Below, piece after piece: positions 9,344 to 18,263 of a stretch of 33,533 nt of DNA. The first letter of the stretch is position 1, and the number at the start of each line of letters is the position of its first letter. A model generated the notes under the pieces. The model made no database searches. It was not told where the DNA came from and worked only from the letters and a program-made list of their open reading frames with translations. The DNA comes from a virus. The stretch covers positions 1-33,533 of IMG/VR virus record IMGVR_UViG_3300025879_000055; one strand, 5' to 3'. The translations under genes were made by a program, and so were the position numbers.

Positions 9344-10564
9344 ATGAAAGAAATTTACATCAACGGAATCATAACGGCTTCAGAATATCAGAATGAATTT
9401 GACCAAGAGCAAGGCTATTCATTTGAAGATTTGAAGCGTGAAATCGGTGATGAGGTTGAGGTGACAGTCTATATTGATTCACCTGGAGGGATGGTTGAAG
9501 AGGGTTTAAAGATTTATGACTTTCTAAAGCAACGTACAGTTACTACCATCGCTCTGAACGCTTCATCTATTGCCTCAATTATATTCTTAGCAGGCAAGAA
9601 AAGAATGATTAGTTCTAATGCTCAAATGATCATTCACAACGCTTGGCTTAGGGGTAATGAAATTGACGATGACATGATTGTCAATGCTAACAACCTAGAG
9701 GAGTTAAGACAAGAGTTTGAAAAGATAGATGCTGAACTTGTATCAATTTACAAGGAAGTAACAGGCATGAGAGAAACAAAGCTGTTAGCTCTTATGGCAG
9801 AAGATACTGACATCGCACAAAATGCTATTGAGTACGGCTTTGCTACTGGCGTATATCAAGAGGAAGAAAGAGCAAAAGCTGTTGCTAACTGTGTAATGTT
9901 CAATGCGCACTATATGGCAATGAATAAAGTTAAACCAAATTTAAATAATGATAATATGGCTAATGAAGCAACTAACGAAAAGTTGAACGCTATCGAAAAA
10001 GCACTAAAGGGTCTGTCTAACATGATCTTCGGAAATGCTAAGAACATGGCGGTTGAACTTGAAGATGGAACTCAAATCTTTGTCTTTTCAGAAGATGGAG
10101 AATTTGAAGGTAAACGAGCTGTCATTGCTGACGAAGAAGGTAGACCAACTGAAGAGAATGCTCCAGCAGGAACGCATACTTTGAGAGATGGTAGACAAAT
10201 CGTAGTTGGTGAAGGCGGTATCATCGAAGCTGTCCAAGAAGCTCCTGATGCAGAAGCAATGGAGAAAGAGATGGAAGCAATGGAAGATGAAAAGAAAAAG
10301 CTTATGGAGGAGAAAGAAGCTCTACAAGCTAAAGTCGAAGCGATCACAGCTGAAATGGATGAAAAAGAGAAGTCTTACAAAGACCAATTCAACGCTCTAT
10401 CTGAAGAAATCAAAGCCTTGAAAGAGGAAGTGATTGGTGAGACAAACGAAATCGAAAACAAAACTAAAGCCATCGTTGAAGAAAACGAAGACTGGTCTAA
10501 GCTATCAGTATCTGAAAAGTTCAGAAGACGTATGGTTGCAAAAGCTCAAAACGAAAACCTTTAA
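9344..10564 (+). CDS. ClpP-type prohead protease fused to scaffold
   Basis: 406 aa. Residues 1-~185 are a ClpP/S14 serine protease: YIDSPGGMVEEGLKIYD (43-59), Ser75 in NASSIASIIFLAG as the likely nucleophile, His98 in MIIHNAW as the general base, and an acid in the EDTDIAQNAIEYGFATG segment. A linker rich in Asn/Lys (~190-204) leads to a beta-rich piece (~235-295) and then a Glu/Lys coiled coil (~300-385), the usual look of a capsid scaffold. The protein directly precedes the capsid gene (5-bp gap), so it matures and templates the prohead. An in-frame ATG at 9956 (residue 205) could produce scaffold alone. Confidence 0.88.
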   Translation: MKEIYINGIITASEYQNEFDQEQGYSFEDLKREIGDEVEVTVYIDSPGGMVEEGLKIYDFLKQRTVTTIALNASSIASIIFLAGKKRMISSNAQMIIHNAWLRGNEIDDDMIVNANNLEELRQEFEKIDAELVSIYKEVTGMRETKLLALMAEDTDIAQNAIEYGFATGVYQEEERAKAVANCVMFNAHYMAMNKVKPNLNNDNMANEATNEKLNAIEKALKGLSNMIFGNAKNMAVELEDGTQIFVFSEDGEFEGKRAVIADEEGRPTEENAPAGTHTLRDGRQIVVGEGGIIEAVQEAPDAEAMEKEMEAMEDEKKKLMEEKEALQAKVEAITAEMDEKEKSYKDQFNALSEEIKALKEEVIGETNEIENKTKAIVEENEDWSKLSVSEKFRRRMVAKAQNENL

Positions 10565-10569
10565 ATAAA

Positions 10570-11820
10570 ATGGCTAATAATTTTAAAAACACAGCGGTGA
10601 CTATCTCACCGAACACTTATGCAGGTCAAAGATACGCTGAATATCTAACCCCTGCTTTGCTTGCTCCAAAAGGACTAGCAGACAGAAATCTTGTAACAGT
10701 AATTGATGGCGTTAAGGATAGCGTTAAAATGCTAGGGGTTGATCAACCTTTAGAATTTCAAGATCCTTCTGCTTCTTTCTCTGCTCAATCAGGTGCTATC
10801 ACTAGAGATGAGAAAGCGATTGACCTTGTGAAATACGAGGTAATGGTTCAGACTGACTTTGATAACCTTAGAACTTCTTGGGAGGCTCAAAGCCTAAGAC
10901 CAGGTTCTATGAATGACTATTTAGGAACGACTGAACTTTCTGACTTCTTATTGAACAGCATTTATGTTCCAAGATTGGGAATGATGAATGAAGAGCTTTA
11001 CATCAAAGGAAAAGCTGGTGTATCTGTTGGAGGTGGTTCTGCTACTTTCTCTGCTAACTACGCTGGTCTATTGGCTAAGTTTGAAGCTGGTTCAGATGTA
11101 AATAAATTCAGAATAGGTGATGTTGCTTCTGCTGTTCAAGCTGGTGCTACTTCATTGATTACTGCGGGTGCTGCTGGTGCTGCTACTATCGAGGTGGCTG
11201 ATGCTACTAACATCTCTGTAGGTGATGAGCTTACTGTTGTAGGTGCTGATGGTGATGAGCAAATCGGGGGAACTTCTATCAACGGTCAAACTGTTACAGT
11301 CCTTTCTAAGGCAGGTGCGGTTCTTACTGTTGCTGAAGCTATCACCTCTGCTGGTTCTGCTTCAACTGAATTCCAAGTACAGTATGTAAATGCTGCTAAC
11401 GTCATTGACGTATTAACAGCTGTTTACAACTCTATCCCTAGAGTGATCAGAACTAAGCCTGATACTGTTATCGGTATCTCAAGACAAATTGAGAAGGCTT
11501 ACAGACAAGCTAACGCTAATGTGGCTGATGGTGCTGGTTTATACTTGAGAAGTGATTACTTCGGTCAGGATTCAATTCCTTTCTTAGATGTACGTTTAGA
11601 GTCTATGCCTTATTGGAATGAGAATGAGGTTGCCGTTTGGAATCCTTCTAACGTATTCTTAGCAGTTGATTTGCTATCTGATGAAGTATCTGCTGAAATC
11701 ATCTACTTAGGTTCTTATACTTTGGATCAAGTATTCAGAATGAAGAACTCGATGAAGTCAGGTATCGACTTTAAGTATGGTTCAGAGGTAGCTTACTGGA
11801 GACCAGTATCTACTCTATAA
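10570..11820 (+). CDS. Major capsid protein
   Basis: 416 aa, located immediately after the protease/scaffold, as expected for the shell protein. N-terminal ~180 residues and C-terminal ~140 residues are mixed alpha/beta and fit a HK97-type core. Between them (~185-272) is an Ala/Gly/Thr/Val-rich beta segment (AGAAGAATIEVADATNISVGD...ITSAGSASTEFQVQ) that looks like an inserted surface domain. Codon use here is biased to GCT/GGT/TCT/AAC, stronger than in neighbours, consistent with very high expression. A hairpin with U-rich tail follows the stop. The HK97 fold is inferred, not visible as a motif. Confidence 0.82.
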   Translation: MANNFKNTAVTISPNTYAGQRYAEYLTPALLAPKGLADRNLVTVIDGVKDSVKMLGVDQPLEFQDPSASFSAQSGAITRDEKAIDLVKYEVMVQTDFDNLRTSWEAQSLRPGSMNDYLGTTELSDFLLNSIYVPRLGMMNEELYIKGKAGVSVGGGSATFSANYAGLLAKFEAGSDVNKFRIGDVASAVQAGATSLITAGAAGAATIEVADATNISVGDELTVVGADGDEQIGGTSINGQTVTVLSKAGAVLTVAEAITSAGSASTEFQVQYVNAANVIDVLTAVYNSIPRVIRTKPDTVIGISRQIEKAYRQANANVADGAGLYLRSDYFGQDSIPFLDVRLESMPYWNENEVAVWNPSNVFLAVDLLSDEVSAEIIYLGSYTLDQVFRMKNSMKSGIDFKYGSEVAYWRPVSTL

Positions 11821-11826
11821 TTTATA

Positions 11827-11856
11827 AGGGGAGGCGTGAAAACCTCCTCTATTTTC
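11827..11856 (+). terminator. Hairpin/terminator after the capsid gene
   Basis: AGGGGAGG (11827-11834) pairs with CCTCCTCT (11843-11850), eight base pairs with one G-U, around an 8-nt loop, followed by ATTTTC. It is a weak intrinsic terminator or mRNA-stabilising hairpin that would set apart the capsid transcript. Confidence 0.65.
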
Positions 11857-11877
11857 TAACCTATTAAATAGATAAAA

Positions 11878-12465
11878 ATGGCTTGTGATGCTTTAACTAA
11901 TAATTTATCCCCTTCATGCGAGGCTATTAAGAAGCCTGGAGGATTGGATAAGCGAGTATGGATAGGTTTAGTAGAAGATTTAGCTTCAATTACTTTTGGC
12001 ACAGGAAATCAGGTAACTGGTTTCACATTTGCCGATACAAAAGGCTTTATCACAGCGACTGGCAAAATGGAGAAAAACAACTCTACTGTTGCCTTGAACG
12101 CTGGCGAAAACTACAACCTTAGAACGCAATCATTCAACTTTGTATCTTACTATCTAACGGCTGATGATCTTGATGACATTGATGCGCTTATTGATCAAGA
12201 ACAACTTTTTGTGTGTGCGGAAACTAATTCAGGAACTATCGAAGTGTATGGTATCAACAAATCTGATTCCTTCGATAATTTCGGTTTACAATGTACTGCT
12301 ATTGAAGGTGGTTCGGGAACTGCGAAACTAGATGCTTCGCAAATTGCCCTAACCTTTAGCGGTGACTTTGAGAACTTACAATTAAGATTTGAAGATACAG
12401 CTGCTGGGTCTCCTGGACTAGCTGCTGATATTGCCTACCTTAATTTCCTGGTAACTGGCTCGTAA
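11878..12465 (+). CDS. Probable major tail tube protein
   Basis: 195 aa, beta-rich, with few charges and many Thr/Ser/Asn. It has three Cys residues besides Cys3 (SPSCEA, FVCAE, LQCTAIE). Size and composition fit a tail tube or other abundant virion protein. It lies between hairpins at 11827-11850 and 12495-12520, so it appears to be its own high-level transcription unit next to the capsid gene. A decoration protein is an equally possible reading; the tube assignment is inference. Confidence 0.55.
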   Translation: MACDALTNNLSPSCEAIKKPGGLDKRVWIGLVEDLASITFGTGNQVTGFTFADTKGFITATGKMEKNNSTVALNAGENYNLRTQSFNFVSYYLTADDLDDIDALIDQEQLFVCAETNSGTIEVYGINKSDSFDNFGLQCTAIEGGSGTAKLDASQIALTFSGDFENLQLRFEDTAAGSPGLAADIAYLNFLVTGS

Positions 12466-12494
12466 TTTACTTGTTTGTTTGTTTTTTGATGACG

Positions 12495-12524
12495 AAAGGT
12501 TGGCTGAAAGGCTGACCTTTTTTT
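12495..12524 (+). terminator. Intrinsic terminator before the 12525 gene
   Basis: AAAGGTTGGC (12495-12504) pairs with GCTGACCTTT (12511-12520), ten base pairs with two G-U wobbles, loop TGAAAG, followed by TTTT. The U tract runs directly into the ATG at 12525. Confidence 0.8.
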
Positions 12525-12944
12525 ATGGTCAAAGAAAAAGATAAGCAAGACCGAATCTGCTATATTGGCATAAAATACAGCGATATGAAAAAGTATAAGT
12601 TTGTAGACAAATTCAACACGGCAATCATCACGATTCCGCTATTGAGAAAGACAATCACACAACACGATGCCACAGATGAAGATATTGAGTTCTTGTTAAA
12701 AAAGTTTCCAGGCAAGTTTGATCACAACTTTGAGTTGGTTAGCGAATATCAAGCAGAGGCAGAGCCTATTGAAGAGGTTGTAGAAGAAGAAAGAGCCTAT
12801 CCAAAAGGTAAACCATGTATGTGCAAGGAGTGGAGCGTGGAGCATTTAAAAGCGTATGCAAAAGATCATGGTATCAATATCGGTGCATCGCAGAAAAAGG
12901 CTACTATTTTTAAGAAGATAAAAGAGGCAAATGAAGCGCAATAA
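12525..12944 (+). CDS. Small protein with C-terminal LEM/HeH-like (SAP-like) domain
   Basis: 139 aa. A globular N-terminal part (to ~75), an acidic linker (EPIEEVVEEERAYP) and a C-terminal helix-extended-loop-helix (~92-135: WSVEHLKAYAKDHGINIGASQKKATIFKKIKEA, seen as WSVEHLKAYAKDHG then KKATIFKKIKEA). That C-terminal fold is common in small phage head/connector proteins. The ATG sits right after a terminator U tract with no ribosome site, so the in-frame ATG at 12585 (MKKYKFVDKF) is a credible alternative start. It overlaps the portal gene start by 14 bp. Confidence 0.6.
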   Translation: MVKEKDKQDRICYIGIKYSDMKKYKFVDKFNTAIITIPLLRKTITQHDATDEDIEFLLKKFPGKFDHNFELVSEYQAEAEPIEEVVEEERAYPKGKPCMCKEWSVEHLKAYAKDHGINIGASQKKATIFKKIKEANEAQ

Positions 12945-14541
12945 CTTTAAGAATCAATGGTCATCTGTCATTGGTAAGGTGCGAACTTTTGCCAAGAATA
13001 GAATAGCATACATCAATCAGTTAAGTGCTAAGGGATGGTGGTATTTTGGTGAAACAGATGACTTGCCTAATATCATTATTGAAGGCATCAACAATAGCGG
13101 AACAGCTATGCAAGCGATTAAGCGCAAAAAGCAATTCATTCAAGCTGAAGGCTTCAAGTGTGAAATAACGGCTAATGTGCCTGTTGATAAGAAAGGCAAT
13201 ACATTTAACGGCTTACTAGAAGACATCGTAGAGAATACGGTAAAGATGGAAGGCTTTGCATTAAACCTATTCTTCAATAGCGAAGGCAAAATTGCAAGTA
13301 TTAAAAGTGTGCCCATACCATGGATTAGGCGTAAAGATGATGAACATTTTGTCATCAACAGGTTAATGGGTGAGCAGAACTATCGTAAGACTCAAGACAT
13401 TGTGATTCGTGAGTTTGACCCTAGAGAAGATTATGCGGTAAGAGCTGCAAGAATAAAGGCAGAAACTAAGAAGAATAAAGGAAAACAAATAGGGGAGTTG
13501 TTCTACTGCTTTCAACCCAAGCTTGGGAGGAATTATGATATTTACCCTGTGCCTAGTTATTATTCTGCCTTTGATGACATTGTAAGCGATGGCAAGATAA
13601 GCACACTAGAGATGCGGAACATCGTTCAAGGATGGCGTGCGCCTATTGTAATTACTACTGGTCAGATTGATGACATTAACCTAGATGAAAACGATCAGTC
13701 AGACCTTGACAAGTTTAATGAAAGCATAGAAGAGTTTTTAGGCGAGGAGGCTAGTCCTGTGATGCACTTAATGGGCAGAACACCTGAAGAAACGCCACAA
13801 GTCAAAACCATCGACATGAAGGAGATTGTAGACATGACGGAAAAGGCTACGCTTAGAGTGGGTGAAAAGGTCTGTCGATTGATTGGCGTACCTCCTGTCC
13901 TTGTCGGCTTTGCTAAGGCTGGTCAGTTAGGCAACGTGCAAGAGATTAAGAACATGATGACTTTGTTCTATTTGTCTATTAAAGAATGGCAAGAATGGAT
14001 CACTAGAAAGTTAGAGATTATTCAGCCTTGCATGGTAAACGGAGAGATGTACGACTTTGAAATAACCAGGCTGAATCCCTTTGATTTCTTGCCTGACAAA
14101 GTGATTGACAGACTAAGCGATGCCGAGTTAAGAGAATATTTTGAGTTGCCTGAATTAGAAGTTGAAGAAGAACAGCGAACTGCAATAGAAGAGGATATTG
14201 TAGAGCCAATAGAACAGGCAGAGGCGGTTTTAAATCAGTCTTATACTGATTACCCTAAGGCAGCGACAGAAAACGCTAAGATAGCCCTTAGATGGGCTGA
14301 GGAGAATGGCTGGGGTTCATGTGGCACAGCGGTTGGTAAACAAAGAGCAAATCAACTTGCTAAAGGCGAACCAATAAGCGAAGACACTATTGCAAGAATG
14401 GCAGCCTTTGAAAGACATCGTCAGAACAGCGATAAAGAACTAGGCGATGGATGTGGTAGACTCATGTGGTTAGCGTGGGGTGGTGACGAAGGCGTTGAGT
14501 GGGCGCAAAGAAAGTTAGAACAGATTAGAGAAGATAAATAA
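12931..14541 (+). CDS. Portal protein with XkdF-like C-terminal domain
   Basis: 536 aa. Residues ~1-415 have the layout of phage portals: an N-terminal clip/wing region, a segment NIVQGWRAPIVITTGQ, an acidic segment (EEFLGEEASPVMHLMG) and the long helix with RVGEKVCRLIGVPPVLVGFAKAGQLGN before the crown. Residues ~440-530 form a separate small domain (YPKAATENAKIALRWAEENG, WGSCGTAVGKQRANQLAKGE, IARMAAFERHRQN, CGRLMWLAWGGDEGVEWA). This domain is familiar from phage prohead proteins such as XkdF and their relatives. The portal forms the ring through which DNA enters. The next gene follows within 2 bp. Confidence 0.8.
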   Translation: MKRNNFKNQWSSVIGKVRTFAKNRIAYINQLSAKGWWYFGETDDLPNIIIEGINNSGTAMQAIKRKKQFIQAEGFKCEITANVPVDKKGNTFNGLLEDIVENTVKMEGFALNLFFNSEGKIASIKSVPIPWIRRKDDEHFVINRLMGEQNYRKTQDIVIREFDPREDYAVRAARIKAETKKNKGKQIGELFYCFQPKLGRNYDIYPVPSYYSAFDDIVSDGKISTLEMRNIVQGWRAPIVITTGQIDDINLDENDQSDLDKFNESIEEFLGEEASPVMHLMGRTPEETPQVKTIDMKEIVDMTEKATLRVGEKVCRLIGVPPVLVGFAKAGQLGNVQEIKNMMTLFYLSIKEWQEWITRKLEIIQPCMVNGEMYDFEITRLNPFDFLPDKVIDRLSDAELREYFELPELEVEEEQRTAIEEDIVEPIEQAEAVLNQSYTDYPKAATENAKIALRWAEENGWGSCGTAVGKQRANQLAKGEPISEDTIARMAAFERHRQNSDKELGDGCGRLMWLAWGGDEGVEWAQRKLEQIREDK

Positions 14542-14542
14542 G

Positions 14543-15109
14543 ATGGCAGCAACAATAACACTAGCAGAGATAGGAGTATATGCACAAATTGCACCTAATG
14601 TAGAAGGTAGACTGATTAATCCGCACATTAAGGCAGCAAGGGATTTAAACCTTGAGCCATCTCTAGGTACTGACTTGATGACTGCCATCGACCTCTCTAT
14701 TGATGATCAGGCTGGCTTTCCTGATACCTATAATTTCTTTGAGACATACGTTAAGCCTTATTGGTGCTTATCTGCTTATGTTAGATTTTTGGGCGTTCAT
14801 GGTACTAACATTACTCAATTCGGAGTAACTACACCTGTAGATCCTAGAGGCACTTTTAATCAAGCCACAGACCAGCAAAGAGCTAATATGCTTAGACAGG
14901 CAGAAGATGACAGGAAAGTATATAAACAACGTATGGTCGATTATCTTGAGGTGAATGACTTTACCCTTGACTCGGTTAATTATGACGAAGAGGATAGCTT
15001 AGAAAGAACTAATACCTATGTTAATCCAATAAGAAGAAAAGAACGCAGACCATTCGGAGGAAGGTTTAATAGAGTAGGCAATTTAAACGACATTATCAAT
15101 AAGCTATGA
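14543..15109 (+). CDS. Head-tail connector / head completion protein
   Basis: 188 aa, mainly helical, beginning MAATITLAEIGVYAQIAPNV. It contains an aromatic helix (FFETYVKPYWCLSAYVRFLG, ~66-85) and a basic C-terminus (RRKERRPFGGRFNR). Directly downstream of the portal, it fits the gp6-like adaptor that extends the portal ring; several Bacteroidetes phages carry similar proteins in this spot (DUF6712-like, from memory). It overlaps the fibre gene by 4 bp (ATGA). Confidence 0.6.
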   Translation: MAATITLAEIGVYAQIAPNVEGRLINPHIKAARDLNLEPSLGTDLMTAIDLSIDDQAGFPDTYNFFETYVKPYWCLSAYVRFLGVHGTNITQFGVTTPVDPRGTFNQATDQQRANMLRQAEDDRKVYKQRMVDYLEVNDFTLDSVNYDEEDSLERTNTYVNPIRRKERRPFGGRFNRVGNLNDIINKL

Positions 15110-18100
15110 GTACAGAAGCACAATTAAAAGCATTAAGTAATAGCGAATTAGCAAGCGGAACGCAAATACCTGCATTAAAGCACAGGACTGTAAACAACGC
15201 TATCATTGAGGAGATGTATGATTCTCAAAGTAGAGGCGATGTTTTGTCAGGCGTTCAATCTGCTTTGTCTTTGGCTTCAGGGGATCAAGTCTTAGTAATT
15301 AGGTCTGGGGCTGCTTTCTTATTAGATGCCACAGAGTTTGGCTTTGTAGATACTTTAGCTGACTTAACAGATGTTAGCATTCCTTCACCTTCTAACGATC
15401 AAATACTAGCCTATAATTCGGGAACGTCTAAATGGGTTGCTAAGGATGTTAATGACTTAACAAGTGTAGTAAGCATTACAGGGGCAGCTACTACAAATCA
15501 AATGGTTAAGTTTACTGGGGCAAACAGCATAGGAGATTCTATTGTAAGTGATGATGGTACAACGGTCAATGTAGGTGGAAATCTAAGCGTAGACAACAAC
15601 CTAACAGTAGGCACTATTAATAGCGGTACATCATCTGACTTTGTTAAGGGCGATGGTTCTTTGGATTCTACTGACTATCAAGGTCAAATTGACACAGAAG
15701 AGGCTGCAAGAATATCTGCTGATACTACTTTACAATCTAACATAGATAGTGAAGAGAGTTCTAGGATAGCTGCTGATGCTGTATTACAAGGAGGTATAGA
15801 TGCTGAGGGATTAACAAGACAAGCTGCTGATGCTGATTTGCAGTCTCAAATAGATTCTAACGATACAGATATTTCTAACTTACAAAGCAGTAAGCAAGAC
15901 ACTAGCGAGAAAGGTCAAGCGAATGGCTATGCTCCTCTAGATAGCGGTGCAAAGGTCGCTGAGGCTTACTTGCCTGATTCAATACTAGGTCAGGTCAGCT
16001 ATCAGGGAACATGGGATGCCTCTACCAATACACCTACTTTGGCTAACCCTCCTGCATCAACTACAAAGGGCGAATACTACGTTACAAGCGTAGCAGGGAC
16101 TCAATTCAGTATTGACTTTCAAGTCGGTGATTGGATTATAAGCAATGGCACTTCATGGGAGAAAGTAGATAATACAGACGCCGTTACTTCGGTCTTTGGA
16201 AGGCTAGGTAATATAGTGGCGAATGAAAGCGATTATGCTTCTTTCTATGTTGACTTTGACAGCGACCAAAGCATAACGGGGCAAAAGACCTTTGGCTCAG
16301 GAGATTTGCGTATAGTTTCAGGAGGCTCAGGAAATCTACCGACTATCTTCATAAATAGTTCTGTTGGAAGCAGCACGGAGTCAGGCTTTAACAGTCTAGG
16401 ATTTAACGGCAGTAACGACTTTTACTTTACAAAAGGAGTAGGTGCATCATTTAACGGAGCGATATTTTCTTATGATAATGCAGCTATAAGAACTTACACT
16501 TTACAAGATGCTAGTGGTACTTTAGCCTTGACATCCGACCTAAACACCCTCAACGCTTCCAACATCACCACAGGCACACTATCAGACTCAAGGTTGTCTA
16601 GCAATGTTGCGTTGAAGAATATTAACAATAATTTCTCCACAAATCAAACGATAGTAAAATCGTCAAGTGGCAATACAGGTGTTGGAGAAACATTTACACC
16701 TTTAACTATTGATAGCAATGAAATATCAAGCTACATTCAGTTTTTAGGCAATGGATCACAGATACAAGGCGTATTGTTTGGCGATAGCGATGCTAATGTT
16801 GGAGGTATAACATATTCACACTCTACTAATTCAATATCTTTCAGAACTAGCGACATTGCTGACAGACTAGTAATCGACTCGAGCGGTAACGTAGGGATAG
16901 GAACGAGTAGTCCTAGTGCAAAACTAGATGTTGTTGGTACAACAGAGTTGAACGGTAACACCCAAATAAACGGCAACTTAACTATACCTGAATACATTCA
17001 TCACGATGGAGATAATAGTTATTTTGGTTTTCAGTCAAATGATAATTTTTGGATAGGTCTTGCGGGAAGTGCGTTTTATACATTTTCAACTAATCAATTT
17101 AGGTCTTACGCTCCTGTGAAATTTGATTCTACTCTACAAGTTGATGGAAGCCTTACAGCAAACAGCAACCTAGCAGTCGATACCGACACCTTATTTGTAG
17201 ACTCTGTTAATGACAGGGTGGGGATTGGAACGAGTAGTCCTAGTGCTAAGTTGCACGTCAAAGGAGCTTCAAATTATGATGGGATAATAATAGCCGATAA
17301 TAGCACAACTACTGGAGGTGGGATATTTCAAGTTAGACAAAATGGAGCAACGTCTGGAAATTTAACCGTACAGGGAAGTATACAAGGAAACAGCAACACT
17401 AATCTAGCTCTAGCTGCTGAAATAGGTAATGGAATTAGCTTTTTTACTGATGGTTCAACTACCGAAGACATGACCATCACCTCTTTGGGTAACGTAGGGA
17501 TAGGAGCGACTAATCCTAGTACTAAGTTAGATGTTAATGGTAGTTTTTCGGTGGAGACAGATACTATTTACGCTGCTAGTGGGAACGTCGGAATTGGAGT
17601 TGTGCCTACTGCTCGATTAGATGTTAATGGAACATCAAGATTTAGAAATAATGTTGGTATTAACCAATCGCCAGGCATAGACGCTTTAGGCGTTGGTGGG
17701 AATGTTGTAATATCAGGCTCATTATCTAAAGGTTCAGGATCATTCAAGATAGACCATCCATTGCCTGAAAAGAAAGATACTCATCACTTAGTTCATTCAT
17801 TTGTTGAAGCACCACAAGCCGATAACATTTACAGAGGCAAGATTGACCTAGCAGATGGCAAGGCAACAGTGAATTTAGATGAAGCAGGGCGAATGACAGA
17901 AGGTACGTTTGTATTGCTAAACGGAAACATTCAATGCTTTACATCTAACGAAAGCGGATGGACTGCAATAAGAGGTATGGTAGAAGGTAATACATTAACC
18001 ATAGAGGCGCAAGATGCTGAATGTACTGACACTATATCTTGGTTGGTGATCGGTGAGCGTATTGACCAACACATGATAGATACAGAATGGACAGACGAGA

Positions 18101-18168
18101 ACGGTAGAGTAATAACAGAACCATTAAAAGAAGTTGAACCAACTCCTAGTGAGGAGATAACAGAGTAA
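15106..18168 (+). CDS. Tail fibre / receptor-binding protein with GNVGIGT repeats
   Basis: 1020 aa. The N-terminus (~1-110) is an attachment region. Residues ~185-265 carry short coiled-coil heptads (EEAARISADTTLQSN, EESSRIAADAVLQGG), then a beta domain at ~295-400. Four copies of a G-N-V-G-I-G-x-S-x-P-x-A-K-L-D-V repeat lie at about 592, 706, 800 and 827, typical of trimeric beta-helical fibre shafts. The C-terminal ~145 residues (from SFKIDHPLPEKK) form a head domain ending in an acidic tail. Function is host recognition. The ORF overlaps the connector gene by 4 bp. Confidence 0.85.
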   Translation: MSTEAQLKALSNSELASGTQIPALKHRTVNNAIIEEMYDSQSRGDVLSGVQSALSLASGDQVLVIRSGAAFLLDATEFGFVDTLADLTDVSIPSPSNDQILAYNSGTSKWVAKDVNDLTSVVSITGAATTNQMVKFTGANSIGDSIVSDDGTTVNVGGNLSVDNNLTVGTINSGTSSDFVKGDGSLDSTDYQGQIDTEEAARISADTTLQSNIDSEESSRIAADAVLQGGIDAEGLTRQAADADLQSQIDSNDTDISNLQSSKQDTSEKGQANGYAPLDSGAKVAEAYLPDSILGQVSYQGTWDASTNTPTLANPPASTTKGEYYVTSVAGTQFSIDFQVGDWIISNGTSWEKVDNTDAVTSVFGRLGNIVANESDYASFYVDFDSDQSITGQKTFGSGDLRIVSGGSGNLPTIFINSSVGSSTESGFNSLGFNGSNDFYFTKGVGASFNGAIFSYDNAAIRTYTLQDASGTLALTSDLNTLNASNITTGTLSDSRLSSNVALKNINNNFSTNQTIVKSSSGNTGVGETFTPLTIDSNEISSYIQFLGNGSQIQGVLFGDSDANVGGITYSHSTNSISFRTSDIADRLVIDSSGNVGIGTSSPSAKLDVVGTTELNGNTQINGNLTIPEYIHHDGDNSYFGFQSNDNFWIGLAGSAFYTFSTNQFRSYAPVKFDSTLQVDGSLTANSNLAVDTDTLFVDSVNDRVGIGTSSPSAKLHVKGASNYDGIIIADNSTTTGGGIFQVRQNGATSGNLTVQGSIQGNSNTNLALAAEIGNGISFFTDGSTTEDMTITSLGNVGIGATNPSTKLDVNGSFSVETDTIYAASGNVGIGVVPTARLDVNGTSRFRNNVGINQSPGIDALGVGGNVVISGSLSKGSGSFKIDHPLPEKKDTHHLVHSFVEAPQADNIYRGKIDLADGKATVNLDEAGRMTEGTFVLLNGNIQCFTSNESGWTAIRGMVEGNTLTIEAQDAECTDTISWLVIGERIDQHMIDTEWTDENGRVITEPLKEVEPTPSEEITE
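16885..17640 (+). repeat. DNA repeats coding the fibre shaft
   Basis: The fibre repeats are visible in DNA: 20 identical bases lie at 16900-16919 and 17227-17246, and looser copies lie near 17496 and 17588. All are in frame. Such repeats allow recombination and changes in fibre length. Confidence 0.8.
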
Positions 18169-18173
18169 CAGTA

Positions 18174-18263
18174 ATGCAAGTAGATGATAGAATATCGTTC
18201 GTAACAGGGTTTATTCATTTTGTAAAAAGAAAAGTAAAAGGGAAAGATGAGACTAACAACTAA
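18174..18263 (+). CDS. Possible 29-aa ORF between fibre and lysin
   Basis: ATG at 18174 gives MQVDDRISFVTGFIHFVKRK plus nine residues, ending at 18263 and overlapping the lysin start by 17 bp. It is amphipathic and basic. It fills the only gap between the fibre and lysin genes; coding status is uncertain. Confidence 0.3.
   Translation: MQVDDRISFVTGFIHFVKRKVKGKDETNN

Noticed and set aside
10072-10421. Alternative-frame ORFs (both strands) within the scaffold
   Set aside because: Shadow frames of the Glu/Lys coiled coil; low-complexity products.
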